Shown here in pieces: positions 21,627 through 34,607 of a DNA stretch of 64,000 bases. The stretch spans positions 30,385 through 94,384 of the forward strand of contig MNCI01029647.1 of assembly GCA_015680685.1 (NCBI GenBank), written 5' to 3'. The notes under the pieces were generated by a model. That model was not told the DNA's origin, searched no databases, and saw only the letters and a list, made by a program, of their open reading frames with translations. A program made the position numbers and the translations under genes. This DNA is from Gnetum montanum. Lineage: Eukaryota; Streptophyta; Gnetopsida; Gnetales; Gnetaceae. Numbering within the stretch: the first letter of the stretch is position 1; every line of letters begins with the position of its first letter.

Positions 21627-22588
21627 TGAGGATCATTGAACTTTAGAAGTAGGGGATGAATAAGTTTCCCAAAAAACATTTTGAGACAAAGCAGATACCC
21701 CAAGGTTAATGTGTTTCCCCAACTTGGGTAGTCCACACTCAAAGGGTAGTTTGTTAGCATAACGCTAGACTTTGTTGCTCTCAAATGTGGTTTGAAGGAT
21801 ACCACACCTTGCACAAGCTCTAAGCTCCACTCTAGAGTGATTCAATGCAATGAATCCACTCAACCCCACAAAGTCTTAACAAAAGAGGAAAGGAATTACA
21901 AGGAATGAATTCAAATAAGTTTTCTAATCCCTGTACTTTGAGACATAGCTCACTTTGTTTAGTTACAATAGACAAAAGATAGTACAATGAGGAACAGTAA
22001 CAAGATAATGATAATTACAATGATTGCTTGATAATTACACTTGAAAGTACACAATTTCTTGCCCATTTTCCAATGGCATGAAGTCTTCTCATAGCCAATA
22101 TGTTTTTGAAATCACCTCAAAATTTGTGCAATGGCTATCTAATAATTACTAGAGACATCTTCTTTGAGGCTGAGACATCTTTCTATATTAGACCTTTATT
22201 TGGGAGTGACGTCTTTTCTTTAGGAAGGACGTCTTTGTAGAGACATCTTTAGGAAGATGTCTTTCTCACTGAAAAGACATCTATTTTTTTTCACAGATGT
22301 CTTTGTCTTAGCAATCATCAATTAGGCCAAGACTTTTGCTATTTTATGAAGACATCTTTTTTACTTTCCTTTCCTTTGGTCAAGACATTTGCTATTCTTT
22401 GGAGACATTTTTCTTTAGATTCCTTTGTACTTGAAATCTTCATTCCTTATCCTTATTCTTGTTGAGTCCTTTACTCTTACTCCTAATTTGAAGTCCTTGT
22501 CCATAATCTTGTCCTATAACCACAACACCACACAAACACCCTTTGTTCTCCATTTTTCTTTAGGTTTTGACATACCAAAAGGTCAACA
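21627..22588 (-). repeat. 5' LTR of element C
   Basis: This is a 962-base LTR on the minus strand, starting TGTTGACC at 22588 and ending ...GATCCTCA at 21627 just before the primer site. Bases 21905-22588 match the 3' LTR; the inner 280 bases have no counterpart there. Confidence 0.7.
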
Positions 22589-22699
22589 ATGACAAAATAA
22601 ATATGCATAGAAATGACTATGAAAATGTAAAGAAAATATGCAAATGCAAGTATATACACATGAAATGCATGAAAAATGAGAAGAAAACATGCAACTAAG

Positions 22700-24990
22700 A
22701 GTTTAAAATGTGTCCATGAGGAGGACCAGAATATAAATTCTTTAAATAAAATGCATTAAAATTTCTATATAATTTGTTTCCTTGCAAATTACCAACTTTG
22801 TAAACATTGGGGTCAATGACATCTATGGCTTAATATGCACCTGATCACATAGAAGAAATCTTATTTTGCAGACTAATTTGACGAAATGCTCTATCTCTCT
22901 TTAGGACTAGATCACACTTCCTAAAAACTTTAGATATATACTTCTTATCAAACCATCTTTAAATAATTTTTTGATGAATAAATAGACTTTTAACCAAAAC
23001 ACTTTTAAGCTCTAAAGTCCAAATGTCATATGTGCATTAAATTAAATGCTCATTCATAGGCCAATAATCTAAGAAAAATTAATATTTCAAAATTTGTAGA
23101 TTTATGAATAAATTTAGTTCTTGTCCATATACTAGATCATATGGTGTAGTTTAAATTAACTTTTTATAGTGAATCCGATTTGACCATATTGCCCATTTTA
23201 ATTTTTCATGCCATGTACAAGGATTTTGAGTTGTCATTTTCTTAATTCCATATAATACGATTTTATTTGATGATTATGCTAAACCATTAGCTTGGAAAAA
23301 AAAATTAGTTATAGCTTGAATAATAATATCATGTTCCCTAGCCCAATTTGTGAATTCTATAGATATGAAAGTGGATCCATTATTAACTACTAAAGAATAA
23401 GGATACCCTATCTAAAAATTATATTATTTTCTAGAAATTGAATTATCTCATGAGACATTAAAATTTTATTGGCCTTGGCTTCTAACCAATGTGCTTAATA
23501 ATCAATAGCCATGAGGACAAACTTTTATTAAGTTGTAGATAATGGATTAATCACTCCTATGAGATCTAAAGCTTGTTGTGGGAAGGATCTAGTTTTTATT
23601 ATAGGTCAAAATTTTAAAAAATTTACCCTTATACACTTAACATTATATACAAGTTTTAACCATGTTGAAAGCATCATTAATCATTATGGGCTAATAGTAA
23701 TATGCTCTAGTCATTTTATGTGCTAAAATATCCTATATGTTCTTCATATAGTTTCTTTAAAATAATACTAACTTGATTTTGATCTAAACATATAAAATAT
23801 ATTCCTTGGAATTTTTTCCTAAATAACACACCATTAATTAAGATGAACTTAGAACATTTAGATAATATTAGCTTTCTTTTATATTTAGGAGAATCTAAAA
23901 GATAACAATGAAAATTTAAATAAGACACAAAGTCTCCATTCCATGCATCATGTAATTAGTTAGGAATAAATGAAATATCATTTTCTTCATAAATAGATAG
24001 CATGTGAAGTGGTATAGACTCTTGATCTTGAGGTGTATCATGTTTTTCTAAGTTGAGGCTTTGTCTATTACCTTGGCAAGACCGACTCCTCTAACTAATT
24101 TTGCTATTTTTCATTGAATATCATACTCTTATACTTTCATAACTCATTTAGCATGTTTTTCACTAGGATCTTGTAGTTTGACTAACACAATGGTGACTAA
24201 ATTAGGAACAATAATGAAAATTTTAGTATTTAGAAAATAGAAATGAAACTTCTTTAGAGATTTAATGATGGCATATAATTTTTTCTACAGGTGAATATTG
24301 TAATTCTGCATCTTTTAAAGATGTAGATATGAAAACTACAAGTCTTTCACCTTGATCATTAATATCTTGGATTTAAATAGTAGTGGTAGTAACATCGCTA
24401 GAGAAAGCATATAAAAGAAAATAATTTTCATACCATGGAGAAGTTGAGATAAGGGCATTTATAATGGCTTTCTTAATAGTAACAAAAATATTTTTTCTTT
24501 CTTCCATCCAATGCGTACTACTATCTTCTTAAGCATGTCATTCAATTGTTTAACTAATTCAACATACATTACAATAAATTTACCTAGAAAAATTATTTTT
24601 CTTGAAGAATGCCCTAGAATCATTTTTAAAGAAAGGAAAAGGTACCTCTAAAATAGAGTTTACACATTCAAAATCAATCATGATCTCTTCTTTAGTTACA
24701 ATATGACCAAAAAATTTATGACTTTGAACATCAAAAATAGATTTCTTATCATTTAAAGTGATATGAAATTGTCTACATCTTATGAAAATATTTTTAAGAT
24801 CTTTAAACTAAGAACCCTAATCCTTACATAATATGGTTAGATTATCTAAATAAATAATAATGCATTTCGTTATCAACCCTTCCAAGGCTTTATCCATAGA
24901 ATTTTAAAAGGTAAAACTAGCATTTATAAGATCAAAGGGCATTTTGGTGAACTAGAAGATTCTCCATTTAGTTGTAAAGGTAATCTTATA
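22700..24990 (-). pseudogene. Relic D: Ty3/gypsy pol (RT, RNase H, integrase), heavily decayed
   Basis: Minus-strand translation gives TKMPFDLINASFTF (RT, near 24940), the YxDD-like IIIYLDNLT (near 24860), FGHIVTKEEI (near 24700) and SPWYENYFLLYAFSSD with LVVFISTSLKDAELQYSP (RNase H, 24450-24290). INGVLFRKKF...LYEEHIGYF (23720-23850) is an integrase zinc-finger region. SLVVNNGSTF (near 23390), TTPYDLVYGQE (near 23130) and a C-terminal KVGNLQGNKLYRNF (near 22790) follow. The frame is shattered by stops. No LTRs could be found for it. Confidence 0.75.
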
Positions 24991-25742
24991 TTGATCTGTT
25001 TACTTACTAGGATTTATGTAAGCTTACTAGGCTCACTCCTCTACATCGCAACTAGAACATAATCCTACTACTAGGATTCTTATGACTTGTAAAAACCATA
25101 AGAAAATCCTAGAAACTATTGTGATCACATCATGACTTGCACTTTTTACTATGACCTTGCTATGAGAAAATCATTACCTCTACCTATTACTGGAAAACTC
25201 TCACAACTTAATCACAACTCATGTTTAACCTATAATGGGTATTTCATGCAGTTTTTGTCATTCTTCCTAGTGAACTTATCTATTCACCCCGATTCCATGA
25301 GACTTTAACTAATAGACTTGCAAGACTCATCTAACATAGTGTACATATATGATGTACATCATTCATCATGCATAATAATATGAAACATAAGCATAACAAA
25401 ATCTATACACCAAGTCTACTAAACATGGTAATAAAGATTCTTCACCTATTCTACTAACGTTAACAACTAAAACAACGTAGACAAACTTAGATCTTTGATG
25501 TAATCCATAAGGATCTTTAACTCCCAAGAAGCACTAAATATTAGGTACCTAACCTCAACCCATATGGAGTATATATAAAAGAAACCCAAGTATATTAAAG
25601 CATAAAAGACATACTAGTACCACTTGTTACTTTTCTTTTCTAAAATACAAATATAAGATCTTATTATTAGAATATTAGGAGCTTTTCTAAAAGATAAAAT
25701 TAATAAAATGATCATGCCCTAGAAGCTCAATTCTCATCCTAC
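24991..25742. other. AT-rich stretch without recognised features
   Basis: I see no ORF, repeat or RNA signal that I can support. It may be the decayed 5' part of relic D or ordinary intergenic DNA. Confidence 0.3.
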
Positions 25743-26080
25743 TAGGTGGGATCCTAGAAGGATTAACAAATGAGTAAAATCCTAACCTCTTTCAAGTAGT
25801 TGTGTCCAAACTTGAACCTAGGTCTTATGACTTGAAAAACAAGCACCTTATCATCCCTACAAGTGGTGGGGCCTTAAAAGATGAAATAATCATCATCATC
25901 ATTGTCGTAGCCTTTTCCCAACAAAATGGGGTTAGCTACATGAGTTCTTTTTGTCATTCTTCTCTATGAAGAGCCTTCAAACCATCTTTGATCATTTTTT
26001 TCTATGTCTTAATTATTTTACATCACATCTAGGAGATGTCTTAGTATCTACAAAATCTAAAAAAACTCATCCATAAGATT
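25743..26080 (-). repeat. tRNA-derived SINE-like repeat
   Basis: On the minus strand bases 25880-25770 read GGTGCTTGTTTTTCAAGTC (tRNA-like A-box side), then CCTAGGTTCAAGTTTGGAC, which contains a pol III B box (GGTTCAAG). To the right stands CATCATCATCATTG followed by CCCAACAAAATGGGGTTAGC, a string common in plant repeats ('...AAATGGGGTCGGCTACATG'). Both parts suggest an old SINE, or two abutting ones. Confidence 0.5.
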
Positions 26081-27855
26081 TGGCAAGGTTTTAAAGTTGG
26101 TTGTCAACTTGAAGCTTGGCAAAGTTCAAAATGAAATGAGACCTAGGTTTACCCATTCTCTCCCCAAGAATAAGGCCATGAACCACTCATTATGCATGAA
26201 TAATTATTTGTTACTAAAAATAATGAATTGAAATTACACTTTTTGGAAATAGGAATTTTTCATTCTTTGTCAATAAATACAATATAAATATTATTCTTAC
26301 TAAACCTCATTCTCCTCTACCTTTAAATAAAATAAATTAATAAAATATAATCAACCTATTATATACAACCTTTATAAAACTTATATAGAATATCGTACAC
26401 AAATGTACCTAGCATATTACCCATGCCTTTCCTTTAAATCCATGGTACCTATTAATTAGCCAAACAAGATCAGTGTGCTTAATTAATATAAAAAACATAA
26501 TATTAATATTAATTATATCATTACCAAGTATATAAAACACACATATATCAATGACTACTAACACTAAGATAACTTAAGGTAATAACATGGATGATTAATC
26601 ATAGGATAGTACATGTTGGACTAGAAAATGAATAACAATTTAAAAAGTTTAAAGCGCATATTTTCAATATAGAAATAGCATCTAGAAAATCCATACTCTC
26701 ATTCAAAAGCATCCTCACAAGTTTTCACTTCTTACTAAATATTTCTTATTAAGAGAAGAATAGTACTCTCTATAAAGAAAAATGAATGCAAAACTTAGCA
26801 ATAAGAAATAAATTATAATAAAAACTAATATATTTTTAAATTAATTTTATAAATATAAAAAATACTAAAAAGGACAAATTAATTATTCAACCTTTACTAG
26901 AAGTTTTCCTACTTAAGGTTGTAACTAAAAGAAATATCTTTAAAAATCTAATATTTAACTTCTAAACAAAGATTATAATTATGTCTCTGCTACTAGAAAG
27001 GAATTCCTTAAGAAAGCTTTTAAATATAATGGAGAATAAGTGGTTCAAGACACTTCCAAATACAAAGAAAGTTTGTAAAAAAAATTAGGTTATCTAAGAT
27101 CATTAATTCTTGTTAAAATTTGAAGCTAAGACACACCCCTATACTACATGCATCTAGCCCTATGCCCATTCTTCATAGAGTAAGAGTTATGCTCATGCCC
27201 AAGGTCATTCTTGTGGCACAATACATAAAGAATTTGTGCTATCATTCTACATAAGAAGGAATGATGGTTAAGATAGCATAAAATCTTATAAGATCACCAG
27301 TACAACATACTCTCTATACTCTTCCTTACTTAAAAGAAGTGACATCCTTGGAACATATGTCTTTGTTCATGCACTTCTAAAACATGGAGAGCAAAGTAAA
27401 TATTGAGGGTAACAAATAAATCAAAGCTAATTCAACAATTTTAGATAAGAAGGTTCAAGGACTAGGGATATTGACTATAAAGCACAAATGTTGAACTTAA
27501 CTAGATATCCTAAAAGGGCATAAGAATGCTCAGGTAGTCCAAGGAAGAATATGCTTTTTTATTTTAGCAAGCGATACTAACCTTTCTACCTAGAGCAATG
27601 TCTCACTTAAAATACAAATCATTTACCTACCCATTATTATGACACATGTAGAAATTTAGAAGAACTCATTCCTTCTCTTTAGAACCTTGAACCATTCCTT
27701 TCTCTTTGAAAAATTTGGGGCATTTTCTTTCCTTTGAAAAATGTTTGGAACATTTCCTTCCCTTTTGAGAAATGTTTGAAGCATTCCCTTCCCTTTTTGA
27801 GAAAATTTTGGAGCATTCCCTCTTCTTTTAAGAATAATTTCTCTCAGCTCAAACT
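26081..27855. other. AT-rich intergenic DNA
   Basis: Nothing recognisable. Short ORFs here are AT-rich and lack homology signals. Confidence 0.3.
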
Positions 27856-27990
27856 CTTTTTACCTCTCTCTTTCTCCCTCTCTCTCCCTCTCTCTCCCTC
27901 TCTCTCTCCCCCTATTGCTTTTTTTCTTTCTCTCTCTCTCTTTTTATAATGATATGTCAACCCATTATAAAGAGAGAGAGAGAAAGAAAG
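27856..27990. repeat. CT microsatellite and AG/CT hairpin
   Basis: Bases 27865-27945 are CTCTCTC/CCCTCTC-rich. The segment 27926-27951 (...CTCTCTTTTTATAATG) pairs with 27963-27990 (CATTATAAAGAGAGAG...), leaving an 11-base loop. The arms extend past the simple repeat into TATAATG/CATTATA, so it is a true inverted repeat. Confidence 0.65.
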
Positions 27991-29666
27991 TGATAACACT
28001 AGACTAATTACATTTTTCTATGCTTCCTAGCACTTGTGCTCCATACTTAGAGTCATGATAGAAATTTATTCACTCTACTCAGAATTACTTCTCTTATTAA
28101 ATTAATCTACCCAAGGTTCTCTTTCAACATATCTTATTAAAATAATCAAATTTTAAGGTACTATTATATGGATCTAGAAATACCCATTTCACCTCTACTA
28201 TCATACATCACAAAGTGCCTAGCATTAGAAACTGTCCTTCACAAAGTCATCCATAAAACCATAGTTACTATTTAACATCATGTTTGTATTTAATCCAAAC
28301 CATCTCATCATATGAATAAGAAACAATATCACCAAACTCATGCAAGAAGTTAGACATGGATGAAAGCGGTGAATAGAGAAATTTATCCACCAAAGTCACC
28401 ATTCAATTATGACTCATATGATCAATCCAAGAGCACTAGCACACATCCCACTATTTACCAATTACAAGTCATCTCACCATAGCACATAAATCCTCCTCTA
28501 TTTGAATATTAATAAGCTGACAACCATGCATCATGTTGTTTTATATAGGAAGGGATCACCAACCATATTTGGTACAAATTATTGCCTAGGAATAATGGCA
28601 TGGGAACACCTTCTTGAACATGAGCTTTTGTAAATCAAATAATTTGAAACAGTGTTAATTTATTCTATGGCTCATGAACTAATCCATCAAGGCACCATTA
28701 GCAAACGATTTTTTGATGAGAATCCAGTATTATCCCATCAAACATGAACATAAAACTATCATGTTGTAACATCAAACTACAAACTTCTCAAGGTATTCAA
28801 GCCAAATACTTATATACAATAACAATAGAAACAAATAGATTCACACATATAAAAATATTATATTGCAACAAGAAGCACAAAATGATCATATTCCCTCATA
28901 CTTAGTGCATTATATGATTACCTTCTTAGATTGTCATAAGCATCAACTATAAAGTTAGTTTCTTTCATAAGTCACTACAACTAAGTTGGCTACATGTAAT
29001 TGTCCTTGATATATGGATAAATCTCTCATCATCATCATCATTGCCTTGTCCTAAAAAATGGGATTAACTACTATATATGGATAAATCTATGTCTATTATA
29101 ATATTTTCAAGTTAAAAAATTAAAAATTATATTAAATAATCCTTACCATGATAGTTTTTTAGCTTGTTGATTTTTGTATTATGACCATAATTATTTATTT
29201 TTCATGACAGAGTCTAGTAAACTAGTAATTCACATGAAAATGTTGATATATTAGCCCAACATTATGAACATAATTATTTATTTTCAATATCAAAGTCCAA
29301 GCCCAACCATATCATGATTTCCATGAAAATTTTCATCTCTTAGCATACCTTTTGTCATATTGTTATGATGATAATTAATTATTTTTTGTGATAAATTTTA
29401 ACTAATTGATCATTAGCCTCTTAACCAATTGTTTAATGTGTCGATTTATGTGTTATGATTATATTTTTTTTATTTTTTATGATAAATTTCAAGTTCATCT
29501 CTTATCATAATGTTGTGACCATAATTAATGATTTGGTGAGACAAAGTCCAACCATCTAGTAATTGGTTGCTTAGCCAAATATTAGATCAAATGTTAAAAG
29601 ATGTTAGAGTGTTGTAGATAACAACAAAGAAAGATTTGAGAAGTACTTAAAGAATACTACTAGATT
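27991..29666. other. AT-rich intergenic DNA with one SINE-tail fragment
   Basis: No gene is visible. Near 29028-29075 the string CATCATCATCATTGCC..AAAAATGGGATTAAC repeats the tail seen at 25889, so it is a fragment of the same repeat family. A third-ORF or pol signal was looked for and not found. Confidence 0.35.
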
Positions 29667-29692
29667 TTATATATATATATATATATATATAA
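29667..29692. repeat. (TA)n microsatellite
   Basis: About twelve uninterrupted TA units between TTT and AAGATGG. Confidence 0.9.
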
Positions 29693-29779
29693 GATGGCTA
29701 AGATCATATGGCCTAACAAAGTCAACAAGGATTTGACTTCATAGTAATCAATAAAATTCTTTAAGACCAAAATTTCCTA

Positions 29780-31095
29780 GTGTATGTTAGATAAAGGATG
29801 TTTAACAAGACCATCCTACCAACACTACAAACAAGACCATATACTTCTTTCCATCCTTCATTTCTAACTTATGCTATCAATCAAAAAAAATTTACTATTC
29901 CCTCCCTGCCAGCCCAACCCCCCCTCCCCCAACAAAAAAATCCCCTCCAAATCTATAAACTACCATCCTCATATGCTACTTTTTTGGTAGCACCCCCATC
30001 CCCCATCTTCCTAAAAACCTATTATACACTAATTCATTCCCCCACATCTAAATCTATATACTACAACTCCCTATGTAAACACTACTTATTTGTAATCCTC
30101 AAAACTCATTGACCTCTTTCCAAAAACTCTCTATGTGTTGATATTACTCTAGTCTCTACTCATCACAACCTTCTCTGCATTCTTTCTATAAACAATTCAT
30201 CATAGTGGAACTCACTCTCTACACATTACAACGTATGTGCCTAATCTAACATTGCTCTCCATGAGATCAACTCTACCCAATCTTACCCTTCTCTTTGTTA
30301 AATTTACTTCATGCGATTTGACCCTACTCTTTGCCTATCAAAGTTTGATGTTTGAGGTAATTTCCCTCTTTTACTTTTTGAATTTTTTTTATTTTACTAA
30401 AGCTACTCTACCTAATGTGAGCCTCCTCTCTTCTAAATTTAATCTACAAAAATTAAATTTCTCTTTTCTTATCAAATCCTACTCTCTAGAAAATCTCATC
30501 ATAGACATCGCTTTTTGCTCATCATAACCTATGCATCCAATCTAATCCTACTCTTTGATAGATCTGCTCTACCTAATTTGATCCTACTCTCTATCAAATA
30601 TGCTTCATGCAATTTCACCTCCTCTCTGCCTACTCTCTCCTAGATCTAGTTTGTGTGATTTCACCCTAATTTTTTCTTATAACTATTTGTTGTTTAAGGT
30701 AATTGACTTTTCTTACTCTTTGAATTTTGTATTTCTCTCCTAAATTTTCTCCTCTATGTTACATTATTTTGCATTCATTGCCTCATCTAACCCTATTTTT
30801 TATCAAATCTGCTTTGTAGGATTTAACCCTAGTCTTCACTCATCATAGTTTTCTCTCTATCAAATCTAACACTACTCTTTACTCTCCAGCAAATCTAACC
30901 CTTAGGTATTTTAACCTCTTTTACTCTTTGAATTATATTTTTCTTTCTTGGATTTTCCTTGCCTAATCTAACCCTACACTCTATCAGATCTACTCCACAA
31001 TATTTGATATTATTGTTTGCCCATCATAGCATGCTCTTCACTAGATCTAACCTTGCTTTCTACTAATCACAACCTACTCTTTGCCAAATTCTTTA
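29780..31095. repeat. Degenerate CT-rich tandem repeat region
   Basis: Phrases such as TCTAACCCTACTCT, CAAATCTGCTT and CTCTTTGCCCATCA recur many times. A landmark of the type AGGTAATT..CCTCTTTTACT followed by TTTTGAATT occurs near 30352, 30693 and 30900, giving spacings of about 340 and 207 bases. ORFs inside (for example 29798-30112 and 30237-30527) have simple composition and are not credible genes. Confidence 0.5.
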
Positions 31096-31391
31096 AACTA
31101 ATGCATTACGGTATATTTTGTCACTATGTAAATTATTTAATAACTAAAGTTTAAAGTACACCTACATATTAAGTTGATTGTCAATAATGTGTTAATCATT
31201 TTATTATCTTAGAAGTACACCTTTCATAAAAAGAATAAACAAAATGAGACCAAGTACTGCTTGGCTAAAAAATGTACATATTAATATTATTACTTAAAAG
31301 TAACAATTTGGCTAACACATGACCATGTTGACAATTTGATGATAAAAAAACACCAAAATGGATAATTTACTATCTAAAATCAACCTTAATA

Positions 31392-31480
31392 ATGAGGTGT
31401 TAGCCTAGTGTTAAAACTCTTGATTTGAAAGTAACAAGTCATGGGTTCGATCTTGGTAGGTCATGCTAAGTTATAAAGTT
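31392..31480 (+). repeat. tRNA-derived SINE-like fragment
   Basis: GAGGTGTTAGCCTAGTG resembles a pol III A box, and CATGGGTTCGATCTTGG, 35 bases further on, contains a B box (GGTTCGATC). No tRNA cloverleaf can be drawn, so it is a SINE head and not a tRNA gene. A diverged relative lies at 39157-39290. Confidence 0.55.
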
Positions 31481-32085
31481 CTAATTAGACTATATATCTT
31501 GGGATAACAACCCCCTCTCCCCTCCATTACCTACCCTCCATCCCCCACCCAAATGCTCCCAATCCCTTATCTAAAATCAACCTTATTTATATTAATTCCA
31601 TAACCTTCTATCATTCTAAATGAAGAAATGTTTACTTGGATTAATGGTTTCATAGCTTTAAGTTGTAGATCATGTGTGTTAGGTGTTATATGTCATTTTT
31701 AATTATGTTCAAAGTAAATAATTTGTAGGTATCACGTCAAAGTTATAATGAAGTATGAAAAAAGATGAAATCTATTTATAAATGATGTAATAATTCTCAT
31801 GCATAATGCTTTTCCAAACCAAAATAAATTAAGATTATAGGATTATTATTAAGAGAGAAGAATGAAGGATAAGTTATGAGTGAATATTATTAAAATAAAA
31901 TTTTAGAGTACAAAAGCAAAGGAGTACTGCAAAGAGGAAAAACTCCAAAATAACAAAAAGAAAATCCCAATAGTTATGGGGATACATTTCCAAGTTTTCA
32001 TCTTTACAACTAATCCTAAAAAACCTTCCCTTTGGCGTAGCAAAAGAATCATACCTTGCCCTAGTTCAAAAGTACCTAAGCCTTG
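31481..32085. other. AT-rich DNA flanking element E
   Basis: No gene is seen. The last five bases, CCTTG (32081-32085), are the left copy of element E's target duplication. Confidence 0.5.
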
Positions 32086-33097
32086 TGATGAGATGCGATA
32101 TTGCGACCGTCGCGATATCGTGTCGTCCCCTGCAATATTGCGTACACGATATCATGGTGCGCCATCATATCTATAAATAAGAGGCAGCTCTCCCTTGTTT
32201 CATCATCCTAGGCTAGAAGTAGGAAAACTCTAGTAGATTGATCACTGCAGAGATAGAATATTTTCCATGTGCCCGCAATAGGAGTCCTAAAGTGAACGGA
32301 TCTTTATTCGAGCAACATTGTACCTGAACACAAGTTGTGTACAAAAATAAAGATGAACTTCCTGGATAAACCTTGCAGGGCATGGAATAGGATTTTATTT
32401 AATGTTGTTTATTACTTTCTCTTAGTAATGCGCAATGAGTACGACTTGATTACGAGCATCTAAGGATGTGTACAGATAGTCAAGGAACAGATGCTCATTG
32501 CAACGCGGAATGAGTACAACTTGATTACGAGCATCTCAGTGTGACTACTTGGTAACCCAGTGGCATATCTAGGATCTACGCTTGGTAATCCCAGTGGTAG
32601 TCATGCACCAAGATGTGTACAGATAATCAAGGAATCGGCTACTCATCGCACTTAGGCTAGATTAGCTTCCTCAATCCTTTCCTCCTAGTTAAGTTTCTTA
32701 GTACGACCACTTCGAGAACATGCGTTATGCGTGGTGATCCCAGCAATGATTAGCGTTTGGTAGCCATGGTTGAATCGGTTTAGGGTGTGTACGGTAAGTG
32801 GGAATGGATGCTGATGCTAGGTAATTTACACTTAGTTCATTAGTTAGAATTAGTAATTAGTTTCTCAACCCTTCACCTCAATAGCATAGGAGATAAAACA
32901 TAAAAAGACATAAAAATCATACACCTTGGACTTACTTAACCATACACCGTGACAACTACAAGTCTGGAAAGACAATGAATGATTAACCCTAAGTGTTCCA
33001 TGGGGCATGTAGGCACTTAGTCTGTGTAGTTCGACCGGATCACACGTGCTATGCTCGTTTCGTATGGTTGAGTGTAGGGGTACCTCGCCACTCATCA
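32086..33097 (+). repeat. 5' LTR of element E
   Basis: A 1,012-base LTR. The TATA box CTATAAATAAGAGG starts near 32171, and a palindrome stands upstream (CGATATTGCGAC 32096-32107 with GTCGCGATATCG 32109-32120). AATAAAGATGAAC near 32346 marks the likely polyadenylation region. It exceeds the 3' LTR by about 180 bases, mostly one segment (about 32600-32740) lying between two GGTRATCCCAG copies. Confidence 0.93.
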
Positions 33098-33098
33098 T

Positions 33099-33116
33099 TG
33101 GCACCGTTGCCAGGGA
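33099..33116 (+). other. Primer binding site of element E (tRNA-Asp type)
   Basis: TGGCACCGTTGCCAGGGA starts one base after the LTR. It differs at two places from TGGCGCCGTTGCCGGGGA, the complement of the plant tRNA-Asp 3' end used by Athila and Tat elements. Both differences are G-to-A. Confidence 0.85.
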
Positions 33117-33239
33117 CTAAGTGTTTGTGCGCTGAATAGAACATAGGATATCACTCACATCATTGGGAGCCTAAACAAACCTTTGAGTTAATTAATTAAA
33201 CAAGAATTTATATAAAGGTAAAATAGCACATCGATAAAA

Positions 33240-34607
33240 ATGTCTTCTTCTAACAAAAGCAATTCACCACCTAGGGACAATACAAAGAACATTCGGCAGT
33301 CAAAAACACATAAGCTAAATTTGCCAGTTCCTCAATAATATAGGGTGGAATATACTCATCCCGATGAGTATATTCCTAATTTTACTTTTATCTTCCATCA
33401 AGATGAACAGATGCGTTGGAGAGATCTACATGGTAACATAGTGTTACCCCCAGAATGGGCAGTCCCTAACATGCTTCTCTATGCTTTGGCATAGATTGGC
33501 ATGACAGAATTTTATGCTAAATATGTTATGGGTGATTTTGACATGAGGGATTACCATCCCATACCTTTACAACGTATGAGGGACTCAACGCAGGAGAGCC
33601 AACATACCCTGTTGAATGGCAAAGGCCCACACATCCTTAACGAAATAAGAGTTGAGGAACCCATTATTATGGGTTCTTTAGCAAATGATGTTCTCCCTTC
33701 TAACGATGATGAGGAGGTGGGGTATCAGAACTTACGATCCACGATACCCAACCCTAGTTTTGATGCTCGTGAAAACCAACTATTCACACAGGGAACAACA
33801 ACTCATGATCAGGATGGGCACTTAGATCGTCACCACAATTGGGGTCGTAGCAGCCGAAGAGAAGGCAAGAAACATTGTCATGGCGATGGTTCCCCTTCCT
33901 CTTCTCCTTCATCTCATCACTCACCCTCTCTTTCCACATCTAAGTGCAACCAGCATGGGCATAACAGAGAGGATAAAGGTAAGAAAAATGAGAAACCTCG
34001 ATGAGAGAGTCAAGAGAGAGGACAAGGGCATGAACAAATGGAAAGTAGGGAACAACGAAGACATCACAGGCATCATGAAAGAGATGATCATGACAAGCCC
34101 CTACTTGCAACTCGAAGTATTCTTGACATAACGCAGGCTGTTAGAATTCCCATAAGGCATTTACAAGATAGTCGGATCAAACACTTAGACATGAACAACA
34201 TCCCACGATTTGAAGGGGGATACAACGCTGATCCGCAGCATCATTTACAGGAATTCCACGATGCCTATGCCTTGTAGAATATAGAAAATAAGTGGCAGAA
34301 ACTTAAGTTGTTTCCCAAGACACTCACCAAGAAAGTAGAGAGTTGGTACCAGTCCTTAGAACTGGAAACCATTAGGAGGTGGAGTACGATGTTAGAACTC
34401 TTCAACGATAAGTATCAAACGTACTCCCAAGTGTCTAATTTGCATAAGCAGATCCAAGGATGGAAGCAAGGTACTCATGAACCCTTGGATGCTACCATGG
34501 CCCACTACTACACATTGTTACATCATTGCCCAGGCCATGGTTACGCACAACGGGATCAACTCTACCACATCGTGGATGGGCTAAGGCATGAAACTAGAAG
34601 AACCCTT
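33240..34607 (+). pseudogene. gag of element E (decayed; cut by an assembly gap)
   Basis: From ATG 33240 (MSSSNKSNSPP) a single frame reaches the N at 34608, interrupted by stops that fit Q or R codons (near 33340, 33492, 34002 TGA and 34275 TAG). The N-terminal half is charged and histidine-rich. The capsid region reads NIPRFEGGYNADPQHHLQEF, then KLKLFPKTLTKKVESWYQSL and LFNDKYQTYSQVSNLHKQIQ. This is the Retrotrans_gag core seen in gypsy elements. It would have formed the particle shell. Confidence 0.8.

Larger units (their letters stand above)
16652..22588 (-). mobile_element. Element C: copia-type LTR element (minus strand), gag plus an extra ORF, no pol seen
   Basis: Two direct repeats of about 680 bases (16660-17335 and 21905-22588) match closely and share the outer end ...GGTCAACA (minus TGTTGACC). 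On the minus strand the order is LTR, a tRNA-Met-type primer site, gag with zinc knuckle, a diverged middle, an extra ORF, the purine tract AAAAAAAAAGAGAAGAT, and LTR. I found no integrase, RT or RNase H motifs in the roughly 4.3-kb interior. It was probably a non-autonomous element. The left terminus is uncertain because the 3' LTR lacks about 265 bases present in the 5' LTR. Confidence 0.75.

Noticed and set aside
16651-22593. ATGAC on both sides as the target duplication of element C
   Set aside because: The left copy overlaps what best aligns as the LTR's own terminus (TGAC..), and the base after it is not a TG start. The match may be chance.
27734-30527. ORFs at 27734-27949, 29798-30112 and 30237-30527
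   Set aside because: They lie in CT-rich simple or degenerate repeats and have biased S/L/P/F composition without any homology signal.
31392-31480. tRNA gene
   Set aside because: A- and B-box-like strings occur, but no acceptor stem or anticodon arm can be formed. A SINE head is more likely.
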